Below are positions 1 to 13,332 of a stretch of 64,000 bases of DNA, in pieces. Within the stretch, counting starts at the first letter, position 1. Each line of letters opens with the position of its first letter. The stretch comes from Paramecium pentaurelia (Eukaryota > Ciliophora > Oligohymenophorea > Peniculida > Parameciidae): NCBI GenBank assembly GCA_905183005.1, contig CAJJDO010000077.1:22920-86919 (forward strand), read 5' to 3'. Made by a program: the position numbers and the translations under genes. Below the pieces are notes generated by a model. That model was not told the origin of the DNA. It made no database searches and worked only from the letters and a program-made list of their open reading frames with translations.

Positions 1-3000
1 ATGAGGGAATATCATTCAACCCTTTACCCTCCATGAATAATAAACACCAAAAAAATTAAATTAAACTTGATTACATGGAAAATAAATTCCTTACACCTGA
101 AATCCCCTCATTAATTAAGACATACAATTTTCACTTTATCTGTCTAAGAAGTAAGAAAATGTCTTAATAAATGATTCAATAAATTATAAATACTATAATA
201 AAAGACTGACTAACTCATTAAGGTGGAATAATTACAGATACATAAAGAATTCAATTCTTAAGGTATTCCTCACTTACCTACTTCCATAAGGAACCACATA
301 TCGTCTTATTTATTTAATATATATATATATTAAATGAAAGAATTACAAAAACAACTGTTTAAATAAGTATTAAGACTACCAAAAATACTCCAAATGCTTT
401 TTTACTAGGGTATAAAAAAAACCCTATTTGATTAATTAAAAAGTATATATAAATCACCATTTTTTCAAGGTAAAAAAAGAGGATTAAAAATGTCAGAAAA
501 TTTTAATAATTTACTAATCAAGGTGTCAGTTAATGATAGAAATATTTTTAAGATCATGAAACATGAAAAAGAAAACCATACATTACATTACAGCATCTAA
601 ATGTTAAAAATACAGACATCTTTTATCATTGGCTAGAAGAAAGGTAAAACTAAGCTGAAAGTAAATAAATTCAAGACAGCATAGAACCGATAATTATGAA
701 TTCAAAGAACGGCAAAAAAGAAAACGGAGCGATTATAAAGACTGTAATGATTAAATAAGTGTTCATTATTCCCTGAAAAAGGTTAAATAATAATAATTAA
801 TATTCTCTGTACATATTAATAAGTTCAAGATTATGAAAATCTTATGCTTATGCTTATAGAAAACGCATGATTGAAAAAATAAATAATTAAAATCAAATAA
901 TAGATTAATAATATAATTAATTAATAATTTCTATTGATATTTTGTAAATGTATAACTTATACTGATAACTAAACGCATTTCAACAAATTTGAGGTAATAA
1001 TTCATGTTTGAGTATCTATTTATACTATTTTCTTTTAAATTAATCATGCTTTTCCACTTCTATTTTTACTCCTCTGTAAATTAAAATCTTATGTTTAGAT
1101 CTCTTTTCGAATTAAGATTCTATAATTTAAAAATCACTTTTTTCTTATTGAGGGATGAAATATAAAAGAAATCATTAATATTTCTCTTGCCTTTCATTAA
1201 TTCACTGTTTCTTATTAATTTCCCTTTAATAAATCTATAAAAGTAGTTTATCTTCTAGTAATCAGATTCAACAACAAAAACTTAATTAAAAATGTAGACT
1301 GGAGAATCGGATTCATAGAAGTAATTAGATTTATCATAATAATCTGTCCTTCAACGTTTTTGATCAAATTGATAGATTTAAGATTCTATTTTTTAAATAT
1401 TGTAGAATGAAAAATATGAATATTTCATAAACCATGGATCAATTTATTTTATCCAAAAAAATAAATGCAGTTATTTAATAATTTTTGAAATATGAAAAAA
1501 ATTTCATGTTTTTAAACATCATTTTGTGTTTAGTTAAGACTAAGTAAAATATTAATAATTTTTACTTCAATTAAAAATTTAATTATCTTTTTTTTCTTTT
1601 GAGGATAAGGAAAATGCTTAAGAGTCTTAAGATTAGTAATGATTATTCAAAAAATTGATCCATAATAACCCAAAAACTCCTTTTCCCTTAGATTACGAAT
1701 ATAAAAAGATATATATAAACTTCATACTATATAATTGGGGAAAGATATGCAATTATATCTATTAAATAGGAGCCCTATTATATTATTATTAAATTTTTTC
1801 AAGATTGGAGTTATTTTCCTTCACTTTAAGAAATCTCACATTTTAAGAGAAAAAATATATGGATTAGCAAAAGTAAAATTGCTATAATTTGATCAGTTAC
1901 TATTCACTTGATTTCATCTACATAAAAACTTAGGAACTAACATTTTTTAATTTTATGATTAATAAATGCTATAGAGAAGGAATTTAAATATATTATCCAA
2001 ATACTAGATCTGTTAAGTTCTTTCAGATTTATTAATATAAGTTTAGAAATTGAAAAGACAATAGAGCTTCTAAATTATTTTGTTGAATGAGAAGTATCGA
2101 AAAGAATCTAATTACAATCCTGCTATAAAATTTTCAAAAACACATCAAAATACCATCCCTAAATATCTATGATAGTGGTTAGATTAGTTTATTAAATTTT
2201 AAAGTATATCCTCTGTTAGTCTTTATGAACGGAAACAAATCTATAGACCCTACCATCATAATAAATTGGATAAATATCATCATTATCTAGCATTGGAAAT
2301 TAAATATTTTTTTTAACAATCTTGGTTATTATTGATTAAAAAACAAAATATAATTTGTACTTATTTAATTAAATGGTTAATTTTCAATTGAATTTTATTT
2401 AATTTAATTCTTTTCTATCTAGAATTATATAATATTAAATTGATTGATGAATTAATCATAAATTATAAATTGAATAAATTTTTATTAAATGATTATCTTA
2501 ACTTTTTTTTAAAACTGATTATAATTTGAAGGAGCAAAATAGAAAAGAATATTAAATAAAATAAATCTAATATCAAATAAATATCAGAATTCACATAATT
2601 GCATAAATATGAAAGAGTTCATCTAATTTTAGTGATATACTTCAAAATAATCATTCTTAAGAATATCTTAATTGGTTCCAAAATGATATAAAATAAAGAG
2701 AATGAACTAATTAAAATGGGAGAAATTTAAATATTGATTAATTAAAGGTCTTTTTAATTAAATATATATATATTGATAATTTGACAAGTTTTCAATTAAA
2801 GAATAAATTCCAGATAACAAAAGAAATATATTAGTAAATAGATAATCACAATTCAAATACTCCATTTCTTGTCAAATCTGTATATAGACCAAAAAAAATC
2901 AAGAAAATAATTTTCATAAATAGAAAACTTTTGCAATTGATGAAAAAATTGCCGATATTTTGATGTAATCGAAAAAAAGATATTTCCAAAAATGAGAATG

Positions 3001-3487
3001 GTATCAGCAAACTTATTATGATTGATCGTTCCAAAAACCGATAACTTTTTGTAAGAATGATACTTTTTGTGTAAAAAAAGGATAATTTTTCATGAATAAC
3101 TAGATACTAAAAATAAAATTTACTTTGAAGAATAATTTGAATACAGAAAATGTCCTTGATAAAAGTGTAAAATTTATTTATCCTTATTTTTGAGTTTCAT
3201 CCCCTTAAATCTGAATCTACTCTGTTAAAAATTGGTTGTTATTTTGATTTAATTTCGATTGAGACTAATTCATAATAAAAGAAAAAAGAAAAAGTAATGA
3301 AGATGCCTTCAATAGTAGAATTGGTTATTCATTTAATTGTAAATTTGAATTATCCACTCTATATTCATAAAAAGAATTGGGTGTAAAATTTTATTTTATA
3401 TTTGAATTTGATTTAAAAAATGCTTCCTAATTTATGATATTTACAAGAGACTTAAACAGTTTAATTATCATTTCCCCAGTTAATAAA
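1..3487. other. AT-rich stretch without a confident gene
   Basis: I see no reading frame here with recognisable domains or convincing codon bias. With TGA as the only stop, chance open frames of 60-120 codons are common in such AT-rich DNA. Two could be small genes or decayed exons: one opening with ATG at 490 and closing near 699, and one opening with ATG at 1291. No telomere repeat is visible at the left edge. The right part may hold the promoter-distal flank of the minus-strand Cys-rich gene. Confidence 0.5.
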
Positions 3488-6400
3488 TCATATTTAAACA
3501 ATTATCCATCCTAATGGATATTAACTCAATGATAAGGATTAAAGTTTATCTTGAGAACTTATTCTTAACAGTATGGAGTTTGATACATATCGATCTTGTA
3601 TTATTTAACGGTATCTTGATATTTCTATACGGATTATTGTAAAGATAATTCTATAGTTTGGTTTTCTTGTATTACATTCATCAATTTAAAAAGTAGTTAA
3701 ATTAAAGAAGTTTGCAATTTTTTTCATAATTCTTGAGGTAGATTTAAATAGTTGTAATTTAATTTAATTCTATTCATTTCTTTTATATATATCAATGAAA
3801 TCATCTAATAAATCTCTATTAATATCGAATTAGTTATTTAAAATATCTTTGTAATTTTTGATCATTACCATTTTAGAATTTATCCATTAATAATGAATTG
3901 AAGACCATTTACTTTTGCTTTTACATTCACACGCATTGCAATCTCTCAATAAGACGTATTAATCCCTTTGCTACATTAATAATCTATTCTTTATCTTATT
4001 AAGAACTAACAATAGCTGTAGGCATCTTGAGGAATATGTCATCAATAAAAAGTTATATAACTGATAAAGAGTCCAATCTAGCATCTTTTTTCTAATAAAG
4101 TTTTCATCCAAAAACATAACATCTTAATTTATCTAATCATCAAAATTAGTTGACTTTATTATCATTTTCTCGACAATAGATATAATTTATTATAATTCTG
4201 CTTGTAAACTAGTTGGAGTTACAGTTGACTTAGTATCAGCATGTGGAATTGTGAAATAAAAAGTTTTTTTTGGAATTCTTAAAACAACTTTCTGAACTAT
4301 CATTCAATAATCTAATTGAATTATTGAAATTTGCTTGATTGATAAACTAATGATTGATCATCAATATTATCAGCATCCTAAAGGTTTTGATTTTTGTATA
4401 TAACTCTTAAGGCAAATAAAGAAATTTTTCATTTAAAATTATATTAATTTATTATTTTGTTGGAAAAATTAAGAAAACTCTTTGTTACCTTCATCTGTTT
4501 CTCAATATTTAAGTATGATTTTGGAATTTATTGCTTATAATTAAAAGAATGCCATCAGTTTATGGAAAATACCCTTCCAAAATATTTGAACTTTAATAAA
4601 TACTCAAATTAATGTATAACCAGATTTACTATTCAAGAATCAATTAAATCTGAATTAAAAAAAAATACCTCAATTAGTGTGTAAACAGAGTTGCACCAGA
4701 AATATCACAAATTGAATTATCTTTAAAGGTCTCAATGCTTCAACATTTTATTCACTCAAACTCTCTAAACAAGTAGGAGGTTAATTTAGAATTAATTATA
4801 TCCTCTTAACTGGATATAATTTCATCTGTAAACTAAGCCAAAAATTTCAAATTTATTTATTTTCCTTTTGTAAATTCTTTAAAATAATAAAATATTTGTA
4901 ATTATTATTAAAAGTATCCAGATTGTAATATCTTAATGAGTTCAAAATTATAAATGTTAGCTATTTGATATTCTAAAAGATGCTATCTATCTTAAAAAGG
5001 AATAGTAATAACGAATTCCAAAGTTTTATAATTATTGACTGTTCTTATTAAATACCCTTTACTATAAGTAACATTTAATAATTTAAAATCATTATCTAGA
5101 TTGACAATATTTTATTTAAATTTATAAGTAAATTGAATTTTTGAGGCCACTACTGTCCAACTTTAAATAGTATAAGGCTGTGTTGTATTTTTTATTTTGG
5201 AATTTATTGGATTCTAATTGTTTTATTGGCTTTGATTATTTTATTATTTAAATCCATACAAAATCAATTTATAGTCAAGTCGACACTATCAGCATTAATT
5301 TATATGCCTGAATCCCAATTCCAATCATATAAAGTATCTAAACCTCTACATCATAATTATATATATGTTTCTTTACTATAACTCAAAATCTTTTTTTTGT
5401 CCCATAGAATTAACAAAATTTACCTCCAGGGCCTATTTGAAGTGTAATATTTCTTTATTAGAAGGTATATGCAATTCTGGAAGTTAATATTTAATTTTAG
5501 ATTGCAACATTAAAGAAACTTTGGCGTGCGATTTCCTTATAATTTTCTCTTGAAGGCCTTGAATTAGAATTGTTTCTATATTTAATCAAAATTATCAATT
5601 TCAGTAATTAGAGATTTAGAACAATTTTTTTTTTAATTTAGAATTTCGAAACAATAGTTTCAAAAGCAAAATAATAAGGTTTCGAAATCCAAAGTATAGT
5701 GGGAAATTTTTGAATTAGTTTACAATTTAATCATTTATATAGTCTCTGAACCTAAAAAATTTTGAGACTCTATAAAGAGTGTGATATTGGACTGTTTTGT
5801 TAGACTTTGGTAGGGAATAACTAATTCTAACATTTATAAATTTGTTAATGAAAAAAGAAAAATTTTCAAGATCCCCATTTCCATTGAATCCATGTAAAGT
5901 ATGATTTTATCCCCCCTTGAATAAACTTAACTTTTAATCTTACTTTTATGATTAATTTTTTATAGAATATAAAATTATTTCTAACTTTATCATCATCTGG
6001 ATCCACATAACAAATAGGATTTTTGCCAATTAATAAGTATTTTTGATTACCTAGTATTTTTTAGCAGATATTATCTTAAAATTAAGTAGTAAAGAATGAT
6101 GGATTCAATGAAAAGTCAAACTTTACAGAAACAGATAGTAAGTCATCTGAGAACCTAGCATCTACTACAGCAACTTCAAAAGCTTTGTTATTAATTGAAA
6201 ATATTAATACTTGAACACCAGGAGGTATTAGAATGGCTCACAGAATTTTTTGGTTAATCACATGACATTTCAGGAGATAGGATTCTATTGCCATTACAAC
6301 TGAGAAAACCATCTAGATTACATGTTTTACATAATCCATAACAAACTTAACAAGATTCATTTGATAGATCATCATAAAATCAATCAGGATATTAAAATTT

Positions 6401-7772
6401 AGGGATTTAAATACGATCTCCTTTAGACAATTTAATGAGCAATCTTTGCATGTTGTACATTAAAAGTTGCATTCTTAATTTTTTTAATAATTAATATACA
6501 AACACAGAGAGGCTATCCTCCTTCATAATGCCCATCTTAACATAAACAAAGTTGAGTGGATCTTCCTTTTTACATGATAAAAAATTTGAAGAGGCCTTTT
6601 CACAAGTTAGACATAAATTTCACATGCTAAAATAATATTGATTTGATTAAGTCCACAATTTTAAAAAGATTTTTCAAAAGATCCAAGTATGCAATTACGA
6701 ATAGGAAGTGTATCTCTCAGATTGCAAAAACAAGTTAAACAATTAATTGAAAAATTTTAACAAAATTTACAACGTGTACAGCATTTTTAACAATCCACCT
6801 AAATGCCATCATAAAAATAACCATCTTTCCAAATACAATTCTGAGATATGCTACGTCAATTAGAAGTTTGGAATAAGAACAGATCGGCATTTCTATTATG
6901 TATAAAATTAATACTTTAACAATTTTCATTTTCATCTGAATAGAAACCAGTTGAACAAGGATATTTATTAAGAATAGATTAATCAATTCTATTTTAATTA
7001 TGATCACAATATATGCAATAATCTCTTATCCCTTCACACGTAAGACCTTAATTGGAACATTCTATAAAATTAATTATAATTGTACGCTTTCACAAATTAA
7101 TGAATTATTATTATAATATCTATGTTAGCAAATACATTGATTTTTATTTAATAATCTGAAATATTGTGTTTAGTTAAATGAAGCAAATTTTGTTGAAGTT
7201 ATTTAACAAGTCTTGCAATATAAACTAAAATAAATTGCATTTTTAATACATCTCAATCCCAATATCATAATAACCATCTAAACAAATACATTAATTAGAA
7301 TTATTTAAAATTCTAAAATAAGTTGATTTTAATGATAAATATCTTGTAGATTAATTGATACATATCTTAAAATTTAATTTTGCATGGACACTTCAAATTA
7401 TCTGAGATCAAAATATCTAGTAAGATTTTCACACTCTATACATTTTGTCTACGTTTTACATTCTTTACATGAAGATTACCAGCTAAATTATTATAATTAT
7501 AACTTTACATTTTAAAGTAGATTTATTAAAATAGAAAGCTATTTAACAAACACATCTATTCGAGACATCCAAGCTAAGATTCAAGCTTCTAGTTGAAATG
7601 CCACATAGTGAGAAAAATTATTATCTAATTATATGATTTATTCAAAATTTTCTTGTTCCAAATCTAAAGAATATTATTATCTGGTTAATCATTATTTAGA
7701 TTGCCCTTTAATAAACTTCCTTCTAACAATTTAATTGCTTAACCAAAAAGAAATACAAAGTATAAAGCTCAT
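3488..7772 (-). CDS. Large secreted cysteine-rich protein, frame interrupted (possible pseudogene)
   Basis: A Met followed by a hydrophobic stretch (MSFILCISFWLSN) at 7772 looks like a signal peptide. From about 7620 to 6240 the minus strand encodes paired cysteines (CxxC...CxxC) with YYD/YF motifs, like the furin/growth-factor-receptor-type Cys-rich repeats abundant in ciliate surface proteins. From 6230 to 3500 the strand encodes Cys-poor, beta-rich and then helical sequence that may be a REJ-like region; that call is weak. Short GT..AG introns fit some frame changes: a 25-nt one near 7206-7230, and a 24-nt one near 4750 whose removal also removes two TGAs. Other breaks resist this explanation: a TGA near 6392 between clear Cys-rich segments, a shift near 6855-6870 and a mis-phased junction near 7050-7075. 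The exon map is therefore unresolved. It is either a decaying gene or one with several assembly errors. Only the ends and the Cys-rich part are well supported. Confidence 0.5.
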
Positions 7773-9745
7773 CCCCAACCGTTGTAACAGAAAAATAATC
7801 TTTTTTTCCTCTTACAAATAGGTTAGGTTAAAATGTACAAGAAAATCAACTTACTTTAGAAAATACTACTTAAAAGAATTTTTTTTGTAATATTAGTAAA
7901 AAATATAAAAAATTGATAATAACTTATTAATGAAATGAAAAATTTTGAAAAAAACCATGGGCCTTTAATCATCATCATACCAAAAAGTATTAAATATTGT
8001 GTAAAATATTAGTTTTTATCTTAATATGAATTTTTGATAATTAAAAACTTCAAGTTAATAAAATTAAATTATTTACTTGTCTTAAATCTATCTGCTTTTT
8101 TATTAATTATTAGCTACAGGTTATAAACCAAACAAAATTGAAAAATTTGATACATTTATTATATAATCTGGTTTTTTAGATTTCAATATATTTAGCTGCT
8201 ATTAATTCTCTAAGTGAATAAAAGACTAATCAAACATCATGAACTAAATTATAAATCATGATAACCCTACTTTGCGTTATTTATTTTTTCCATTTCTCTC
8301 TAAAAAGTTTTTAAAAATTATCTAAATAACTAAAAGTTCCTTTTAATGATTGAAATTCATGAATTCTTAAATTTCATTTTCAAAAGGCTCAAAATTTCAT
8401 TAATAATATAAAAAAAAAGATATAAAACAAAATATAAGTAAATCAAAATAGTAATCTTCAAAGTAATAAAAGCTGATAGTGAATATTGATAAATTGTATT
8501 GATATTTTTTCTTAATTTCTAAAAATAAAAGTAATCATATTTAAAGATCCTTGCATTCATTTTGAACTTCTAAAATCTAAAAAGAAAGATGATTTCTTAA
8601 AATGATATTTCACTAGAGACATTTAACTATTTATGTAAAAGAGATATTTTTTTTCTGCTTAATTAAAACACTAAATTAATTATTACATATATGTAGATTT
8701 ATAATTTAACATCAGAATTTAAAAGTTACTGATTAAGTTAATTATCATCTTCCATAAATTTGATAAGAGTTAATAATAATTTATCTTCCTTGTTTAAAAA
8801 AAGTAAGAAATAAATTTTAAACTTCTTGTTTGTTTATAGAAAAATTCGATTTCAACTAATTTTCTTAATTTAAAATATACAATATTATTTAAAGAATGTC
8901 ATCAATTTTTAAAAAGTATTTTTTATATGTTGGTTGATTTTTCAAAATTAATTTTTTAATTACCAACCATCTTTAAAATATTTTGAACACAATTTACAAT
9001 CTCTATCAGAAGAGTCATACTAAGTTTTGACCATATTTATAAAATATGGAAAAAATATTACCATATTAACCAAAATGACTTAATTACCTATATCTAAAGG
9101 GTCATACTAAGTTTTTGACTAAGATATAAAATTTTCAATATTCCAATTATCATACAGTAATCCAAAGATTGTACAATTAGAAGATCACTTATAAAAATAT
9201 GAGGTTTACATTATTCAAAATAACAACGAAAAAGGAGACAATTTTTCAAAAAGTTTTTTTTACTTATAACCTAAGGAATTTAGGGTTGCGACTGGTGTTG
9301 TAACAATGATTCATTGGGTGTAGCCAAACCAACATACAACCAGAGGTAATAATAGAGAGAAAAAAATTCTTGATAATAGTAAAACCTACAATTAACATTA
9401 ATATGACTAATAATCTGAAATTGTATTACTCAATGTAAGCCCTTTTCCTTACAATTATATATCCAATAATCATAATTAAAATAATATATGATATATACTA
9501 GAACTCAAATTATGTATAAATTAAAATATTCATATAAAAATAAAGATATTCTATTTTTAGTAAAAAGGCAAGCTATGCAAATGTTGAAATGAATTCTAAA
9601 AGCATATTTTACCTTAATGATAATCCATTTCATATCTAAACAATGCTTCTATTTTACAAAAATACATAAGATAATTTTAACTATTTTGCAGTGTATAACT
9701 TATACTTTGAGTAATAGAAATTCAATATTAAAAATAAAAAAGAGA
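7773..9745. other. Long intergenic region between divergent genes
   Basis: No convincing coding frame on either strand. It should hold the promoters of the minus-strand Cys-rich gene and the plus-strand WD40 gene. Two internal oddities are visible. A sequence containing gtcatactaagttt occurs twice, near 9015 and 9100. A less AT-rich island lies at about 9280-9345, with GGTTG near its start and CAACC near its end. Neither matches an RNA gene I can recognise. Confidence 0.45.
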
Positions 9746-12700
9746 ATGCAGGGCACTTTATAAGAGAATGAAGCTATAACTGACATATTTAGTTAAATTA
9801 AGGATGTAGATGAACAACTCTTTGATGTCGTTTTAGAAATGCTTATAAAGAAGAAGGTTTAAGATTGCATTGGATATCTTTCTAAAGATGAAAATCAAAA
9901 ACATATATAATCATAAATCTAACAACAACAAGAGAATAAAACCCAAGTTGACAAAGAATAGAAATTGTCTGTTATTGTAAATAACATGAAATAAATTACA
10001 GATGTCTTAAAAAAATTAAAAGATCATGACTTTAATTCCAAAGATTTTTCCTCTAAAGAAAAATATGGATCTACATTAAGTCTAATTAATAACATCTAGG
10101 GTAATAGCTAGATCATCAAATTTTTGTAATTTTTAGTTCACCTTACATCCTTAGATACAACTTTAATATAATGTGGGTCTAATTCATTACATATTTTAGT
10201 GTAGTTGAAAGTGAACCTTAGAAATACAAATTTTGAAAATATTAAGATCTTAAACACTTCTTTAGTAGGAGCGAACTTTGTAAAATGCAATTTAAGCGGA
10301 TCAAAGTTAGATAATGTAGATATCAGTGGATTAAATTTGAATGGTGCTTAATTATTCAATTGCAATTGGAAGAACATAAAAATAAATGAATTGAATAAAT
10401 TGGATGGACACAGCGGCAGTGTGAATTCAGTATGTTTCTCTCTTGATGGAACTAAATTAGCATCTGGTAGTGAAGATAAATCTATCGTTCTTTGGGATGT
10501 CAAAACAGGATAATAAAAAGCCAAATTAGAAGGTCATACTCATAATGTTTTGTCAGTCTGTTTCTCTCCTGATGGAAATACATTAGCATCTGGTAGTGAA
10601 GATAAGTCTATTATTCTTTGGAATGTAAAAACAGGATAATAAAAAGCCAAATTAGAAGGTCATAGAGATTGGGTTAGATCTGTTTGTTTCTCTCCTAATG
10701 GAAATACATTAGCATCTGGTAGTGAAGATAAGTCTATCTGCCTTTGGGATGTCACAACAGGATAGTAAAAAGCCAAATTAGATGGTCATAGTGATTAGGT
10801 TAGATCAGTCTGTTTCTCTCCGGATGGAACTAAATTAGCATCCGGTAGTGAAGATAAGTCTATTATTCTTTGGAATGTAAAAACAAGATAATAAAAAGCT
10901 AAATTAGAAGGTCATAGTGATTGGGTTAGATCAATTTGTTTCTCTCCTAATGGAAATACATTAGCATCTGGTAGTTAGGATAACACTATTCGTCTTTGGG
11001 ATGTCAACACAGGATAATAAAAAGCCAAATTAGATGGTCATGGTAATTATGTTAGATCAGTTTGTTTCTCTCCTGATGGAAATACATTAGCATCTGGTAG
11101 TGAAGATAAGTCTATCTACCTTTGGGATGTGACAACAGGATAGTAAAAAGCCAAATTAGATGGTCATAGTGATTATGTTAGATCAGTCTGTTTCTCTACG
11201 GATGGAACTACTTTAGCATCTGGTGGTTAGGATAATTCTATCCGTCTTTGGGATGTCAAAATAGAATAATAATAAATAAAATTAGATGGTCATAGTAAAT
11301 ATATCAACTCAGTTTGTTTCTCAGCTGATGGAAAGACATTAGCATCCGGTAGTGAAGATAAGTCTATTCGTCTTTGGGATGTTACCACAGGATAATAAAA
11401 AGTCAAATTAGATGGTCATAAAGGATATGTCTATTCAGTTTGTTTCTCACCTGATGGAAATACATTAGCATCTGGTAGTTAGGATAACTCAATTCGTCTT
11501 TGGGATGTCAACACAGGATAGTAAAAAGCCAAATTAGATGGTCATAGCGATTATGTTAGATCAGTCTGTTTCTCTCCGGATGGAAATACACTAGCATCTG
11601 GTAGTTATGATAACTCTATCCGTCTTTGGGATGTCAAAATAGGATAATAAAAAAGTAAATTAGATGGTCATAGCGATTATGTCTACACTATTTGTTTCTC
11701 AGCTGATGGAAAGACATTAGCATCTGGTAGTGAAGATAAGTCTATTCGTCTTTGGGATGTTACCACAGGATAATAAAAAGTCAAATTAGATGGTCATAGA
11801 GGATATGTCTATTCAGTTTGTTTCTCACCTGATGGAAACACATTAGCATCTGGTAGTGAAGATAAGTCAATCCGTTTTTGGGATGTCAAAAAAGAATAAT
11901 AAAAAACCAAATTAGATGGTCATAGTGGAACTGTCTACTCAGTCTGTTTTTCACCTGATGGAAGTAAATTAGCATCTGGTAGTGAAGATAAGTCTATTCG
12001 TCTTTGGGATGTCAACACAGGATAATAAAAAGCCAAATTAGATGGTCATAGTGATTATGTTTTATCAGTTTGTTATTCACCTGATGGAATTACATTAGCA
12101 TCTGGTAGTGAAGATAAGTCTATTCGTCTTTGGGATGTTAAAACAGGATAATACAAAGCCAGATTAGATGGTCATAGTGGAACTGTCTACTCAGTTTGTT
12201 TGTCACCTGATGGAAGTATATTAGCATCTGCTAGTAAAGATAAGTCTATACGCCTTTGGGATGTCAAAAATGAATAATAAAAAACAAAATTAGATGGTCA
12301 TAGTGGATATGTTTACTCAGTCTGTTTCTCACCTGATGGAAATACATTAGCATCTGGTAGTGAAGATAAATCTATCCGCCTTTGGGATGTCAAAAAAGAA
12401 TAATAAAAAGCCAAATTAGATAGTCATAGTGGAACTGTCTACTCAGTCTGTTTCTCACCTGATGGAAATACATTAGCATCTGGTAGTTACGATAACTCTA
12501 TCCTTCTTTGGGATGTCAAAAAAGTAAAATAAAAAGCCAAATTAGATGGTCATAGTGGATATGTTTACTCAGTCTGTTTCTCACCTGATGGAAATACATT
12601 AGCATCTGGTAGTTAGGATAAATCTATCCGTCTTTGGGATGTCAAAAAAGTATAATAAAAAGCCAAATTTGATGGTCTAAGTGGAAATGTTTACTCAATC

Positions 12701-13302
12701 CGTTTCTCTCCTGATGGAAATAAATTAGCTTTTGGTAATGAAGATAAGTCTATCCACCTTTGGGATGCCAAAACAGGATAATTAAAAGCAAAATTAGATG
12801 GTCATAGTGGATATATTTACTCAATCTGTTTCTCACCTGATGGAAATACATTAGCATCTGGTAGTGAAGATAAGTCTATCCGTCTTTGGGATGTTAAAAC
12901 AGGAGAATTAAAATCTAAATTGGATGGGCATAGTGATAGAGTTTGGTCAGTCTGTTACTCTTTTGATGGAAATATATTAGCATCTAGTAGTGGTGATCAG
13001 TCGATCCATCTATGGGATGTTAAAAATGAAAAATAAATTTCATCCACTGACAAAAATTATAGAAATATCAATACGTAATTAAAAGCCCTAATTTTTTAAA
13101 ACAATCCTATACCAGGTATTTATTATTTAATTATTATTTAGGCTCTTATTATTCAATTCTTGTTATATCTCAAGAAATTATATTGGAAGCCTAAGGAACA
13201 CAGATCTTGTAAGGAGAATTTATTAATCATTAAGAGAAAGATTTAAAACCTTTGTTCAAATCAAAAGGAAGTTGCTTTTTAGAAGATTTAAAGAAAAGGT
13301 GA
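9746..13302 (+). CDS. Pentapeptide-repeat plus WD40-repeat protein (about 21 WD repeats)
   Basis: The ATG at 9746 follows an upstream in-frame TGA. The N-terminal ~150 residues are Gln/Lys-rich and helical. A pentapeptide-type segment follows (motifs such as NTSLVGANF and CNLSGSKLDNV at about residues 165-205). Then come about 21 WD40 repeats of 42 residues (10393-13035), each carrying versions of FSPDGNTLASGSEDKSI and LWDV. The number suggests three seven-bladed propellers or one long array. A single 26-nt intron at 13116-13141 (GTATTT...TTTAG) restores a conserved tail (LEAQGTQILQGEF ... GSCFLEDLKKR) ending at TGA 13300-13302. The spliced length is 1176 residues, exactly in frame. WD40 arrays serve as protein-binding platforms; no enzymatic domain is seen, so partners cannot be inferred. 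The 126-bp DNA repeats are very alike, indicating recent repeat expansion or gene conversion. TAA/TAG as Gln occur throughout. Confidence 0.93.
10393..13035 (+). repeat. Tandem 126-bp repeat array encoding WD40 units
   Basis: About 21 direct repeats with a strict 126-bp (42-codon) period lie inside the WD40 gene. Most units share long near-identical DNA tracts, for example around ttagcatctggtagtgaaga, with changes confined to a few codons. The strict codon period means the array evolves under coding constraint. Confidence 0.92.
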
Positions 13303-13332
13303 ATTTTTTGACTATCAACAACAATACAATTA

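Noticed and set aside
1..60. Chromosome end (telomere) at the left edge
   Set aside because: No G4T2/G3T3-type repeat or its complement is present; the CCCTTTACCCT-like patch is too short and irregular.
6735..7007. 90-aa minus-strand ORF as an independent gene
   Set aside because: The cysteine-rich translation in the neighbouring frame is the meaningful one; this is an overlapping-frame shadow.
9746..13035. CRISPR array or satellite from the regular 126-bp repeats
   Set aside because: The period is an exact multiple of three, the frame stays open, and every unit encodes a WD40 repeat; there are no spacers.
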